From assembly GCA_016800925.1 (NCBI GenBank), contig JABCPU010000025.1, positions 301,026 through 365,025 on the forward strand: a stretch of 64,000 nt of DNA. The letters are read 5' to 3'. The stretch comes from Suillus spraguei (taxonomy: Eukaryota; Basidiomycota; Agaricomycetes; Boletales; Suillaceae). The translations under genes were made by a program, and so were the position numbers. Under the pieces are notes generated by a model. The model was not told the origin of the DNA. It saw nothing but the letters and a program-made list of their open reading frames with translations, and did not search any database. Shown here piece after piece: positions 1-11,114 of this stretch (positions within the stretch are counted from its first letter, which is position 1; every line of letters starts with the position of its first letter).

Positions 1-269
1 TTGTTCATGCTCGCACCTAGGCTCCTGATCCTCTTCTCGTCAACTTTGGTGTTGGAAACATACGTTCGTACCAACAAGATTTGACTATGTTGTTTTTGCA
101 CCACGCAAAGGAGCGACCATTGCAAGACAGCCTCGCACTCGCGTGAGTAACGTTTGATTGCTACCCCGATTTTACCTGATTTGTTCGGGATAGCACTGCC
201 GCTGGTCTAAAACTGGAAAAGGTCTGGGACCTTGCCGAAGCATGCGTCTTGGAGTACTCTGCTGCATAA
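1..269 (+). CDS. O-methyltransferase, copy A (last two exons only)
   Basis: This is the 3' end of a second O-methyltransferase gene whose body lies left of the window. After an acceptor at about position 20, exon 21-142 reads APDPLLVNFGVGNIRSYQQ. An intron follows from 143 to about 193, and the last exon (194-269) ends in LEKVWDLAEACVLEYSAA and a TAA stop. Nearly the same two exons end the complete gene at 4883-6739, so the pair are recent paralogues. Both visible exons are open. The part seen is the C-terminal dimer/substrate-side segment; the SAM-binding core is not in view. It ends about 0.7 kb before the convergent MutY gene, as the other copy does before the broken MutY. Function follows from the complete paralogue only. 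Confidence 0.75.
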
Positions 270-961
270 TGCTTGGCGAGCTAATTAGTTTTTGGCTGAT
301 GTGTTCATCCACGCAAGCATGGAGAAGGTTGAGATCAGGTTACTGAAGCATACATCACACTTCTATAACCTTGGCTTATGTGTTCATCCACGTAAGTAAT
401 ACACATATCAAGACTGGCGATGAGCCTTTACGTAATTATTGAGATACAAGCGCTCCGCCTGCCTCAGGACGGCCCTTGTTTATTTGTAGTAGTAGTCAAT
501 TGGAAGGAGCAGCTGGACGCCAGCGCAATGATTAGATTCATGGAATGAGATATATTCGAACTCTGTTGGCGTCATGATGATCCAAGATACTTACAAAGAA
601 CGGAGTGACAAAGAGGTCGCGGACGGTCTCTCGGATCCCTTTACGACAGTATAGAAGCGATCTTCATGGACTGATTCTGGCTAGATGAGTCAGACCTGCT
701 GTAACGCCAGTGTGTAGCCACGACACCATAAGTCCCACAGACGTTGCCGCAGTCGCCAGTGCACACGGAACACGTCAGCAAAGTGTCCTGAAGTGGAGTA
801 CTGAACCTTCCTATTCGAAAAGGAGCTCCGGTGGAGCGCGCACATGATGGCGTCGACACGAAAATTGTAAATCGCCCCGTCCTTACAATAGAGATAGATA
901 TATGTACACGTATCAGGTAAAATAACTCTTGCGATTTCAAAATAGGTTCTATGCGATATAA
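270..961. other. Intergenic, between convergent O-methyltransferase copy A and MutY
   Basis: There is no gene here. A short direct repeat (tgtgttcatccacg) occurs near 300 and 380. Parts just before the MutY stop are similar to 6880-6940 in the second copy of the duplication. Confidence 0.6.
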
Positions 962-2907
962 TTACCGTGGGGTAGTCCACAGCTTCTCGACGAGCTTCCA
1001 CACTTTCAGAACACCAGTACCAATGCTGAAGGAAATCACAGCATCATTAATAGCAATGAAAGGTACAAAATGTGAGAATACCTACTTTGCATCTTCTACT
1101 TGAGTGAGTGGTACCCACTGAGCACTCAATGTCTGCGGAATTGTATTAAGATCCACCTCGGATACCTCGGATACTTTTTGCTTTCCCTTGAGGTTCTTGG
1201 TGCAATTACCATTTTGATCTGGGGAAATAGTTGGACGAAGTTGTGGAATCTCATCTCCCTCTAGTAATACCCATTGAACACGATAGGTCTTTTTGATGTG
1301 TGAAAATACATGGACGACATCACCCACGGGCGTTACTTGAACTACTTTTGAAATGTTATACGATGAGTTAGAACTCGATAACTTCTTCAGGGGCCCTTTG
1401 TTGTTGTACGGTGGATGCACGAGAAGTTCCTGGAGGAGTTTGTATGGTATCTCAGCCATGTTGGATGCAGAAGCCGTTGCTCCCGATAAATTAGGTAGCG
1501 TAGGAAATTCGTGTAAACCAGCTAAAAGTCCTGTGTGCATACAGAGTTAGGAAGTATATCTCGGCTAAGCGTTTACTCACCTCCTTCAGGTCGGCGGACC
1601 AGCAGAAACCAGCGATCTCGACTGTCTCTGCTTCGCCACTCAATGACATTCACAGAATCAAGTTCTTCTCTGGGTTTTTTCCGCTCGACTTTCATTGGAT
1701 ATATAGTCACAGACCCAATGTCTTCATCGGATGGTATAGAATCGCAAACAAGGCAGAGTTCCTCGATATCAGTTTCCACAGCACCTGCATGTGATACCTA
1801 TGAAATGAATTCATTAGGAGGTAATTAAGACCTCTTGAACTAGAAAACTAACTGTGAGTTGCGTCCTCTGATATGCCTTACACCATAGACGCAGGGGGCA
1901 ATTCGAACACAAAGGATCTCGGACTGCACAGACTGTACTTCCTAATTCTATCAAAGCTTGATTTATGTCACCTGGGCGCTTGGATTGTTTTACGAATGAT
2001 TCAGCGCCTGCCCATAGGACATCTAGGGTTCGTTTAGACTTGGGCTGTGCATACAATGCTGTAAAACGACTAAGGAGTCGATGTACATTGCCATCAAGCT
2101 AAGAACCATTGAGACACTGCAGTGGGGTGATTCTAGCCAAAGATGACCTACCACAGGTACACAATGATTATACGCAATAGAAGATATTGCGCCTGCGCTG
2201 TATCTACCTATGCCTGGTATCTTTGCCTCCATATCTTTTGCGTTGTCAGGTAAGCGACCATGTAATTCTTTGACGGCTTTCTGTGCACCGCTCAGCAGGC
2301 GCGCCGCACGCGAGTAATAGCCTAGTCCCTTCCACAATGAATTGACGGTCTCAATATCAGACGCTGCAAGGTCCCTGATGGTAGGGAATCTAGATGAATT
2401 AGGTCAGATGACCCAGAAAACCGAGTGCAACGACGTACTTTGCTATCCACTTGTTGTAATACGGTATTACTGTCGCGACTTGAGTCTGCTGTAGCATAAT
2501 TTCCGAAATCCAGACCTAAGGACGTGCCTGAGTCAACTCTGAGCAGCTTTTGAAGTTGAAAGATAAATGATTACCTCGTAAGCTCTTTGTGCACGTTCCT
2601 CAACGTCGAGCGAAGGGTCAAACTTCTTGCGCCAGGGCATTTTTCGAGCGTCATGGACTTTGTCGTACCACTCCAGGAGAACAATTCGCATCGGTTCGAC
2701 AGCACTTATGACATGCATGGACGCTGGATGACCTGAAATACTGTTGACCACGGTAGAACTATCATTCTCGTGACCCTTCTTACGCGCCTTCCTAGTTTTC
2801 CTAGTCACCTTAGCGCGCGATATTTCGTTGTAGGAACTGTCACAGTTGTCAATATAATCTTCCTCTGATTCAGAGGCTGGACGTTGTGCGTGTTTTCGTT
2901 TAGGCAT
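962..2907 (-). CDS. A/G-specific adenine DNA glycosylase (MutY/MUTYH family)
   Basis: This base-excision repair enzyme removes adenine mispaired with 8-oxoguanine in DNA, in nucleus and/or mitochondria. The start is the ATG at 2907 ([10 protein letters not shown]), with a basic N-terminal tail ([12 protein letters not shown]). The exons then give [19 protein letters not shown], the MutY catalytic-Glu region; the helix-hairpin-helix [12 protein letters not shown]; the catalytic Asp in LDGNVHR; and a complete iron-sulfur cysteine set, C-x6-C-x2-C-x5-C ([17 protein letters not shown]). A C-terminal NUDIX-like 8-oxoG recognition domain follows ([21 protein letters not shown]). The last exon, after an intron with a gtaggt donor near 1085, ends [10 protein letters not shown]...PR at a TAA (962-964). 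About six introns are read. All exons are open and no frameshift is seen. A second, broken copy lies at 6940-10521. Confidence 0.9.
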
Positions 2908-4882
2908 CTGCAAAAGTAAATATCAATGTTTGAGATAGAGAACTTCTGTGGTCTTCACGTGACTTCGTGCGAAAAAGTTAGATATAAGTGGGTAAGAAGT
3001 ATGGGCTTTGAAATAATAGAGTCGTTCTTGAAATTGCCATAAAAATGTGATTGTAATGGGTTGCCATATATTATTGCAATATAGCACAAATATATTGCAA
3101 TTACTTTGGGAAATTTCCGACATCTCTACTCCGCGGGATCACTCTAAGGCACAGTTACATCAAATTAGGGGCTTATTCTGATACTCATCCAGATTTCAGA
3201 AGAAACTCTACAGCCTACGCAAATGAGAAAGAGAAATGGCCGAAAGTGATGTGGCGAGATTAGCAGAGTGGTTCACGAACTAATCCACCCTCCGATAGGA
3301 GCTCTTGGAGTATCTAGAAGGACATGGTGACATGATGGCGAGGAATTTATACATTGGGTAAACTTGGTTCGAAATTCGGCTGAGGCTGAGGCATGTTTAA
3401 TCTGTCTATTATCTTTTCCTCGCCACTCATGACACTGGAAGTTGTTGTGAAAATGTCCCAACCTCTCAGGATGTAAGAACATTATCAAGGCATCGAGCTG
3501 ACACCACTGCAGAAATTTACTTAGCATCTGTACAAACTCAGCCCCTTCATCAGTGAAACAGTGAACAAATGATAAGGATATTTAAAGCAATATATTGTAA
3601 AGCATCGCAAAAATCACATGGGAATTTTTTGGGAATTACCAGTGACTCATCTGCTGAACGATCTCTTTCATTTGAATGGATCTAAGAAAACTCATGCCGT
3701 TCAATACGGACAGATACTGACTACGACCGTGATATCGCAAGGTTGTAATCTTGTCAGCGACTCTTCATTGCAGCATACGTCCGTGGCTATGTAACAGGCC
3801 CTCTATAGTTCTCACGATATCACGGACTCATGAATTTACTGATGCTTGTGAGTGCCTTTTCTATCTTTTCAGCACAGTGCTCATAAAACTTCGTTCGCGT
3901 CTCAGCCTTGCAGACTTTGCAGAATTGCGAGACGAGTATATGCAGATGGGAGACAAAAAAGGTCATCTGCGTCGCACCGGCACAAGAAAAAACATACCCA
4001 ATCCACTGTCTTCACCGGCTATGTTAGACTGTTACAAACATTCTATGAGTACTGTCTAGCAGTTTATCTCCAGCCAATGACATTTCCCTGGCTGTCAGTG
4101 GCTAGTTGTAGAAACGCTGGTCTGTACAACGGTACACATGATAGTTTGAGCCACTAGGAACAGGAACAGCGGAGGAGCGAGAATAGACGCTCCATCCCAA
4201 TGAGGCCATATTTAGAATCACCGAGGAATCTCTACGCCATTGTGCATAAAGGGACCTATCATGCACATGTCATCATGATAAAGGCGTTAGTGGTCGAAGG
4301 TAAGCATGAACCATACATAACCATAACGTCCTGACCAGCCATTACTTATTATCCAAATGATATTACAGTGGGCTGTACTCCTGGCTCACTGGCACTTGCT
4401 AAATATCGAGGACGTACTACTAGGCTTGCGTGACGTACGTCAAACAGCGAAGTTCGAACCTGTGACACTGCGGCGGTAGTAGACTGATTGGGATTTCACT
4501 GAGTTTCGCCGTTCGGTGATGTGATATGTCTTATCAATTCTCAGGTCCTGGAACAATCCACGCCACTGATTGCTCGGACACAGATATATCGAGGTCTTAT
4601 GATATTGTGCGAAGGGTCTACACCGCTGACCCATTCAGTCCATGGAACTTATCCAATTAGATGACGATGATCGGGGGACCCACACTTCCTGGGAGCATCT
4701 GAATGTGTCACGCCCTCAGTCATCTTCTTGCCAGAAAGAAATGGAAATTTTACGAGAGAGAAGGCTTCAAGTAAACCTTTCAGTCGCTCTCCTGCGGAAA
4801 AAAGATAAAAGCTTGCAAATTAGTTGCTCATCTTTTCCATTACATTTTCACCCCTCCGCAAGCCTTCTACAAATCATCTACG
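2908..4882. other. Intergenic, about 2 kb
   Basis: Several short open frames occur (for example near 3750-4160) but none has recognisable protein features, splice logic or a family match by eye. There are AT-rich stretches near 3000-3110. No RNA gene is visible. It should contain the promoters of MutY (leftward) and the O-methyltransferase (rightward), but no clear element could be fixed. Confidence 0.5.
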
Positions 4883-6739
4883 ATGATGGCCAACAAGGCA
4901 AAGCTTGAGGCACTTCTGACTCTGATCAACACATCCGCACGGGATGCCATCGCGTTGTATGAGCAATACGGTGATGTACCCTCCATCGACCAGACGGAAC
5001 CCCACCCGTTGGACGAAGCGGTCGACCAAGTAGCTTTAAAGAGTGCTATTCGTATTCTCGAAGGTGCTTGTGCTCAGATATGCACGACACTTGCTCCACC
5101 CGCCCATACTGCAATTAACGTGAGAAATTGGATAATGGGATGCACCTTATTTTGGCTGATCAGATTGCACGCAGCTTGTCCAAGCGTATGATTATGCTTG
5201 CATGCGAGTAGCCATACGGGAAAATATTTCAGATATTCTGTTGAACTACCCCAAGGGTCTTCACATCAATGAACTCTCCAAAAAAATCAGCATCGAGCCA
5301 AAGAAGCTGTCCAGGACGATGCGCCTCCTGGCTACGAGAGGTTGCTACAATGAAGGTAAGAGCCATTTATTGCCTGGTTCGATTTCTTCTCATCGCATTG
5401 TGCCAGTGGACATGGACGTTTTTGCCAACAACCGACTGTCTCTAATCCTGCTCAATGGAAACCCTGTCAGAAACTTGGCCTTAATTCACACAGAAGAAAT
5501 TGGCAAGGGAGCAACAGTTTTCTATGAGACACTCAAAGATCCGAAAATTGCGTACTCGTATGAACCAACGTTTGCTCCTGTGATGTATGCCATTAATAAG
5601 GACGGAACCGAAGGAACGTTCTTCGACTGGATGGGGCGGAATGTATGTTCTTAAATATTGCTACATAAAGCTTACTCATATCACTTACTCGTAGGACGGT
5701 TACCGCGAGGTAGGTATTTGGTCCCTTAGCACGATCGTTCTAATATCTTTAGTAGTCCTATCACACGTCGATGAGAGCTATGAGCTCTATTATGGGCTCC
5801 CTGGCTGTCCTGACTCGTAAGTGTTTGAGCACACAAAGACGGAAGAATTAAATGCTAACCTGATAATAGACTTCCCATTCGAAAAGTACTCAACAGTCGT
5901 TGATGTTGGAGGAGGTATCGGAGCATTTTCTCTGCCTTTGGCGAAAACGCACAAAAACGTTAAAATCACAATTCATGATCTTCCGGAAGCTTTGGTCCAG
6001 GCAAGAGACGTAAGTCGCTAGGACAATGTGCTTATCACCAAATTAATGGAATCTAGATCTGGGCGAAAGAATGCCCTGAAGCCCTGGCAGAAAACAGGGT
6101 CGAGTTCGTGGAATTGGACTTCCTCGAACAAGTGCCCGTGAAGGGCAAGGACATCTACTACGTAAGTGGTAAACTCTGTAGGCGTCAACCTGCGAAATTA
6201 ACAATGACCGCAGCTCAGAAATGTCATCCACGACTGGCCTGACCAGGAATCTGCGGTCATTCTTTCAAATGTTCGCAAGGCGCTCAGTCCGAACAGCCGC
6301 GTCCTCATCCGTATGTCAAATATAGCGTAGTCCGTCGTCCCACAGTCTGACAAATTCTAGACGACTATGTGCTCCGCCAGCTCAGCCACCAGCAGGCAGT
6401 AGTGAGAGATTCAAAGCTGGGAGTTGTTTCTGTATGTCACATGTCCGCTGATCTACATCTATCTTTCAACTTGTTCATGCCCCCACCTAGGCTCCTGAAC
6501 CTCTTCTTGTAAACTTTGGTGTTGGAAATATCCGTTCGTACCAGCAAGACATGTCTATGTTGTTTGTACACAACGCAAAGGAGCGAACGTTGCAAGACAG
6601 CCTCGCACTCGCGTGAGTAACGTTTGATTGCTGCCTTGATTTTACCTGATTTGTTCGGGATAGCACTGCCGCTGGTCTGAAACTAGAGAAGGTCTGGGAC
6701 CTTGCCGAAGCATGCGTCTTGGAGTATTCTGCTGCGTAA
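4883..6739 (+). CDS. SAM-dependent O-methyltransferase, plant COMT-like, copy B (complete)
   Basis: The gene is likely to transfer a methyl group from S-adenosylmethionine to a hydroxyl of a small aromatic metabolite; the substrate is unknown. It starts at MMANKAKLEALL (4883). An N-terminal winged-helix dimerisation part contains ILLNYPKGLHINELSKK and RTMRLLATRG. The SAM-binding motif VVDVGGGIGAFSLPLAK follows, then LRNVIHDWPD with the family's catalytic-base His. The C-terminus is LVNFGVGNIRSYQQ...VLEYSAA. About eleven exons are needed, with introns of about 45-60 nt, including a 15 nt exon (GAC GGT TAC CGC GAG) near 5695-5709. With these introns all frames join without a stop. The 5819-6021 open frame begins inside an intron; only the part from about 5873 is exon. 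Copy A ends at 269. No biosynthetic scaffold gene is adjacent. Confidence 0.88.
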
Positions 6740-6939
6740 TTTTTCGCGAGCTGATCAGTTTTTGGCTCTAGTGTTCTAAAAATTGGCCTACTATATTTTC
6801 ATAAACATAAGTAGTATGCTCCTACATATCTTGAGATTTGTGAGTCTTATAATGGGCCGGCGGCCTGTGGAATGTAATTAATTATTGAGATCAGTGTATT
6901 ACTATCAGACAAAATAAACTTTTGCGATTCGCTCAATGT

Positions 6940-7200
6940 GATATGACCACCGCGTGGTAGTCCACAGCTTCTCAATGAGCTTCTTTGAGAACACCGATGG
7001 CGAAGGAAATTATATCTCATTGGCAAGGATACGTGAGAATACCTATATAGCACTTTGCATCCTTTACTTGGGTGAACAGTACCCACTGACTCACACTCAG
7101 TGTCTGCGGAATTGTATTATGTAAGTTCTGTTTCCACAGCACCTGCATGTGATACCTATGAGATGAATTGATGTCAGGAGGTGACCAGGACTCCTTGTAT
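6940..7200 (-). pseudogene. MutY copy B, 3' fragment
   Basis: Sequence near 6950-6985 and 7060-7120 matches the last exons of the intact MutY (the 960-1150 region), and 7130-7175 matches its 1770-1815 region. The NUDIX-coding DNA between them (about 600 bp) is therefore deleted. Reading frames are broken. It follows O-methyltransferase copy B just as intact MutY follows copy A. The rest of the pseudogene is at 9721-10521. Confidence 0.75.
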
Positions 7201-7210
7201 GGTGGACGAT

Positions 7211-9720
7211 AAGGTTGCGGTTCGATTTGCCGATTTGGCGCGACGTTTTCGTTTTTGAAGTCCAATCAATGTTTGTTCTAGTCTTGAACTATAGACCTCA
7301 AGTTGAATATAATTTTGTGTCACAAAAAGTCACAAGGGCAGTTACTTACTACTATCGGTAATGGTCGGACTCGCGCCAATCCCCGACCCCGGAGCTCCGT
7401 GTCTTGAGCTGCATGGTGATGAATTCCGGCACGGCTTCAAAGGTTTGTGCATAAGACATAAGTATCTCAGATGCGGGTCACACGGTATACAATCTCGCAA
7501 GGCAGTGTAACGACAAGGAAGCTACGCGATCTACTGCAATCAAGGTAGTGAGAGGACTCAGAAGAGGGGGTCCACGCAGAGCACAATATAATTAGTGTTT
7601 CGGGTCCGAAGGCACGACTCGCCATGGAGTAAATATCAATGTTGCATCAACAATTTGCACAGGGGTTAAGATGGACCTCTAAGGAAACCACCCATGAGTG
7701 GATGTCAAGGTGTATTCCGATTTAAAAAAATGCTGTCATGAGCAGGTTTTGAACCTACACAGGAAGTAGTAACAGATTTTGATTCTGTTGTGGGAACCAT
7801 CAGGCTAAGACCAGTTACAATGAGCTGCCAAAGAAACCATCACGGGTGAATATCAAGGTGGGTTCAGATAGAAAAAACCTTGTCGTCGGCAGGTTTCGAA
7901 CCTGCACAGTCCAAGAGAAACAGATTTTGATTCTGTCATGGCAACCACCAGGCTGACACCAGCTACAGTGAACTTTCAAAGAAACCGTCCACGAGTGAAC
8001 ATCAAAGTGTGTTCTGATAGAAAAAAGCTCGTCATCGGCAGGTTTTGAACCCGCACATTTAAAGATAAACAAATTTTAATTCTGTTGGGGCAACCGCTTA
8101 GCTAAGGCCAGTTACGCTGAACTTCTAAAGAAGCCATCCATGAGTGAATGTCAAGGTGTGTTTCAATAGAAAAAAACCTTGTCGTCGGCAGGTTTCAAAC
8201 CTGCACAGTCCAAGAGAAACAGATTTTGATTCTGTTGTGGCAACCACCTGACCAAGACCAGTTGAGGTGAACTTCTGAAGAAACCGTCCATGAATGTCAA
8301 GGTGCGTTCTGATAGAAAAAAAACTGTAGTTCAGCAGGTCTCGAACCTGCGTAGTCCAAGAGAAACAGATTTCGATTCTGTTGTGGTAACCACAGTAGCC
8401 AGGCTAAAGTCTTTAACTCCCACTTGACGACTCATCCTAAGTTGGAAACCTATGGGGCCCCTGATCGACACTGCCCGAAAAGATGACATAGACAGTAAAG
8501 TTCGAGTCTGAACGTCTATGAGACAATAGAATTGCCCCGACGAGGGACGAAGACTAAGATAATTCTAATTCATCATCATTAGCAGCAAGTTCAATGTGAT
8601 TGACATTACCACTAAGTATACACGGAGTTTCTGGAAACACAGAAGGAAATGAGCAGATACTAGAAAACGTGGACAGTGAAACACTGTCACCACCTTGAAG
8701 GCCAGACATGGAGGATTGGAGACGGGAGTCTCATCTTCCAAAACGGTGGTCACGCAGCAATGCAGTTCATCCCAAACATAACCTCGAGACCTCACGCGAC
8801 CTCGAACTCGACATCGGTAGTGAGAGCATGGCAATAAATCACTGAGGCCATGGGGATTTCAGCGAAACACATACTTGGGCCCAAATGGCTGAGCAAACGA
8901 GCAATCGAAGAAGACGAGAGAAGAATACCATTCAAGGACAAGAGCAACAGACGCAGGAAGACAATCGATTTAAATGATGTCCCATAGAACACGATATAAC
9001 CCACTCCCTTATGGTAGTGGGAATAAATCTACATGACACATTAGCACACGGTGTTCGGAAACCAATGCAAGCACTTACCTTACTAGGAAGGTTCTGAGAA
9101 GTGGAAGCCTTGGAAGTAGAGCACGATGGTCTGGCTTTCCATTGAGCAGCAGTCTTCGTACGAATCTTGTTCTCTTCTGTCGATAGTAGGAATGCGCGCA
9201 GGACCAGATGTCAACTCCACGGTGACCCCATTATGATTGGAAACAAAACGCAGCACAATGCAGTCATGCAGAAAAGACGATAGCACGGAGAAATCTCGAT
9301 TCATCGTTAATATAAATAACAGTAGGAATATCAGTGAAGGGTCGAATGACTTGATAACAACTAAAGGCACAGTCGACAATTAATATCAATATACGCAGTG
9401 ATAAAACAATACCAACTACTGTCATAGCGGGAATGAAGCACTGCGCAGCCTGAGTGAGTCGCATATCCTGGAGGGTAAGGGCTGCTCAGTGAGCTCAGGG
9501 AAGGATAATTCATTCGCACTAATGTTTGATATTAATGTAATGCTCGCCAGCAGCTGCGATCTACTCAGTGAGCACGGCGCGCAGAGTCGCCGCAGACTGG
9601 CGTAGAACTGATTTGTGATTCATGTGACAGGACCATAGCGCATACCAATAAAGTTCGGAACAAATATTGGTCGGACTTCAAAATAAGTTGCGGCATATCG
9701 GCAAATCGAACCGTAACCTT
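7211..9720. mobile_element. Terminal-inverted-repeat element inserted in the MutY pseudogene
   Basis: The left end AAGGTTGCGGTTCGATTTGC (7211) and the reverse complement of the right end (9701-9720, AAGGTTACGGTTCGATTTGC) match at 19 of 20 bases. Similarity continues inward for about 60 bp (for example TTTTGAAGTCC and TTTGTTC on both sides). The element separates MutY-like sequence on both sides. A target-site duplication is not clear because the left flank has diverged. Inside are the tRNA-like tandem array (7676-8400) and short hydrophobic open frames on the minus strand (8565-9464) with no recognisable transposase. It is probably a non-autonomous or decayed DNA transposon; its superfamily is not assigned. 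Confidence 0.6.
7676..8400 (-). repeat. Tandem array of about five tRNA-like units, period about 148 bp
   Basis: On the minus strand each unit has an A-box-like TGGTNTNAGCCTGGTGG, an anticodon-like arm (ACAGA-ATCAAAA-TCTGT), a long variable-type segment, and a T arm with a B box (GGTTCGAAACC in the unit near 7892-7902). A run of five to seven T follows. The anticodon-arm centres are near 7780, 7928, 8077, 8227 and 8373, spaced 146-150 bp. The loop triplet reads CAA in three units, TAA in one and CGA in one. A conserved linker (gaaaccgtcca...gttctgatagaaaaaa) joins the units, and a partial unit lies at about 7676-7740. The expected acceptor stem does not pair, so these are not ordinary tRNA genes. 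They look like pol III-type, tRNA-derived repeats. Confidence 0.65.
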
Positions 9721-10521
9721 GCGTCCTCTGATAAGCCTCATACAGGAAGGAATCTGAACACGGATCTCGGACCGCGCGAACGGTACTTCCTAACTCTCAC
9801 TGGGCGCTTGGGCTGTTTATGAATGATTCAGCGCCTGCCCATATCCGGGGTTCATTTAGACTTGGGCTTCACATACAATGCTGTGAAACAACTAAGGAGT
9901 CAATGTACATTGCCATCAAGCTAAGAACCATTGAGACACCGCAGTGAGGTAAAATTCTGGTGAAAGATAACTACCACAGGAACACAGTGATTAGACACAA
10001 TAGAAGATATTGCGCCTGCGCTGTATCCACCTGTGTCTGGTATCTTTGCCTCCATGACGGCTTTCTGGACACTACCTAGCAGGTGCGCGCACGTGAATAG
10101 TAACCCAGCCCCTTCCACGATGAATTGACGGTCCCAATATCGGATGCCGCAAGGTCCCTGATGGTAGGAATCGAGAAGAATTAGGTCAGATGACCCAGAA
10201 AACTGAGTGCAGCGACGTACTTCGCTATTCGCTTGTCGTAACATGGTAGCGTCGAGTCTCGTGTAGCATACTTGCCGAGATCCAGACCTAAGGATGTGCC
10301 TGAGTCAACACTGAGCAGCTTTTAGAAGTTCAAATATAAATGATCACCTCGTATGCTCTTTGTGCACGTTCCTCAACGTCGTCGTGATCCATCTTACGCG
10401 CCTTCCTGGTCTTTTGTGTCCCCTTAGCAAACCATGTTTCGTTATAAGAACTGTCGCAGTTGTCAGTACAATCTTCTTCCGATTCAGAATCTGGATGTTC
10501 TGCGCGTTTTCGTTTGAGCAT
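9721..10521 (-). pseudogene. MutY copy B, 5' part, broken
   Basis: The start MLKRKRAEHPDSESEEDC parallels the intact MutY N-terminus ([18 protein letters not shown]). The segment then jumps from KARKMDH to [12 protein letters not shown], losing the part before the catalytic domain (the [20 protein letters not shown] region of the intact copy). Further on, the helix-hairpin-helix region (9990-10060) and the iron-sulfur region (9721-9800) are shortened and out of frame. It cannot encode a glycosylase. Confidence 0.85.
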
Positions 10522-11114
10522 CTTCAAAGTGCAATGATAAAAGCTACACTAACTGACTGCAGTTGACTGTTGAGTGCATTTAAATTTGCAAGCCTGTTCA
10601 TTTCAAACTCAGACTAGCCTCCAAGTCAGGTACCGATGTAGGACAGTCCTGGCCTGGAGTCTGGACGGAATCAGCGTGAATGAGCGCGGGTGGTTTTTAT
10701 TGGCATGTATCGTATCGTATGCTATGTTAACTTGCAATATATCGATTTCCGTATATTAGCGTGTCGAAGCTAGCAAGATATCAGAGGGACATACGCAGTT
10801 ATTGCGTTGAAAAGCATACACCAGCATCGATGCGCATCATTTTCACAGCTACGGAAAGCGCAGATACTGACGCAATACAAGGTGCCACAGCCACAATCCT
10901 TGCACGTAAGTCGTATTTTCATTGGGAGCGCTCAGTGACCGAGGCTATGTAGTAGAATGCATTACGCAGATCAGATTGGGGGACAAGAGTAGTCATTTCC
11001 TTGATTCTGACAAGGATTGATAACATTGGTAAATCTTGGGGAGATATAATTAATGGGTCCTGTTATTAAGCAAGAGAGTACAAGCAAGAATAATTGTACT
11101 CTCTATTTAAGCTT
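10522..11114. other. Intergenic with a hairpin
   Basis: No gene is recognised. An 11 bp perfect inverted repeat (AGAGAGTACAA at 11073-11083 and TTGTACTCTCT at 11094-11104, 10 nt loop) lies just beyond the stop codon of the leftward BRCT gene. It may affect 3' end formation; that is inference. Confidence 0.5.

Noticed and set aside
3255..3300. tRNA-like start (GGCGAGATTAGCAGAGTGGTTC)
   Set aside because: Has an A-box-like sequence but no anticodon arm, T arm or B box follows.
5819..5872. Internal start (MFEHTKTEEL) in the O-methyltransferase
   Set aside because: This lies in an intron with a gctaac branch site; the frame before and after joins without it.
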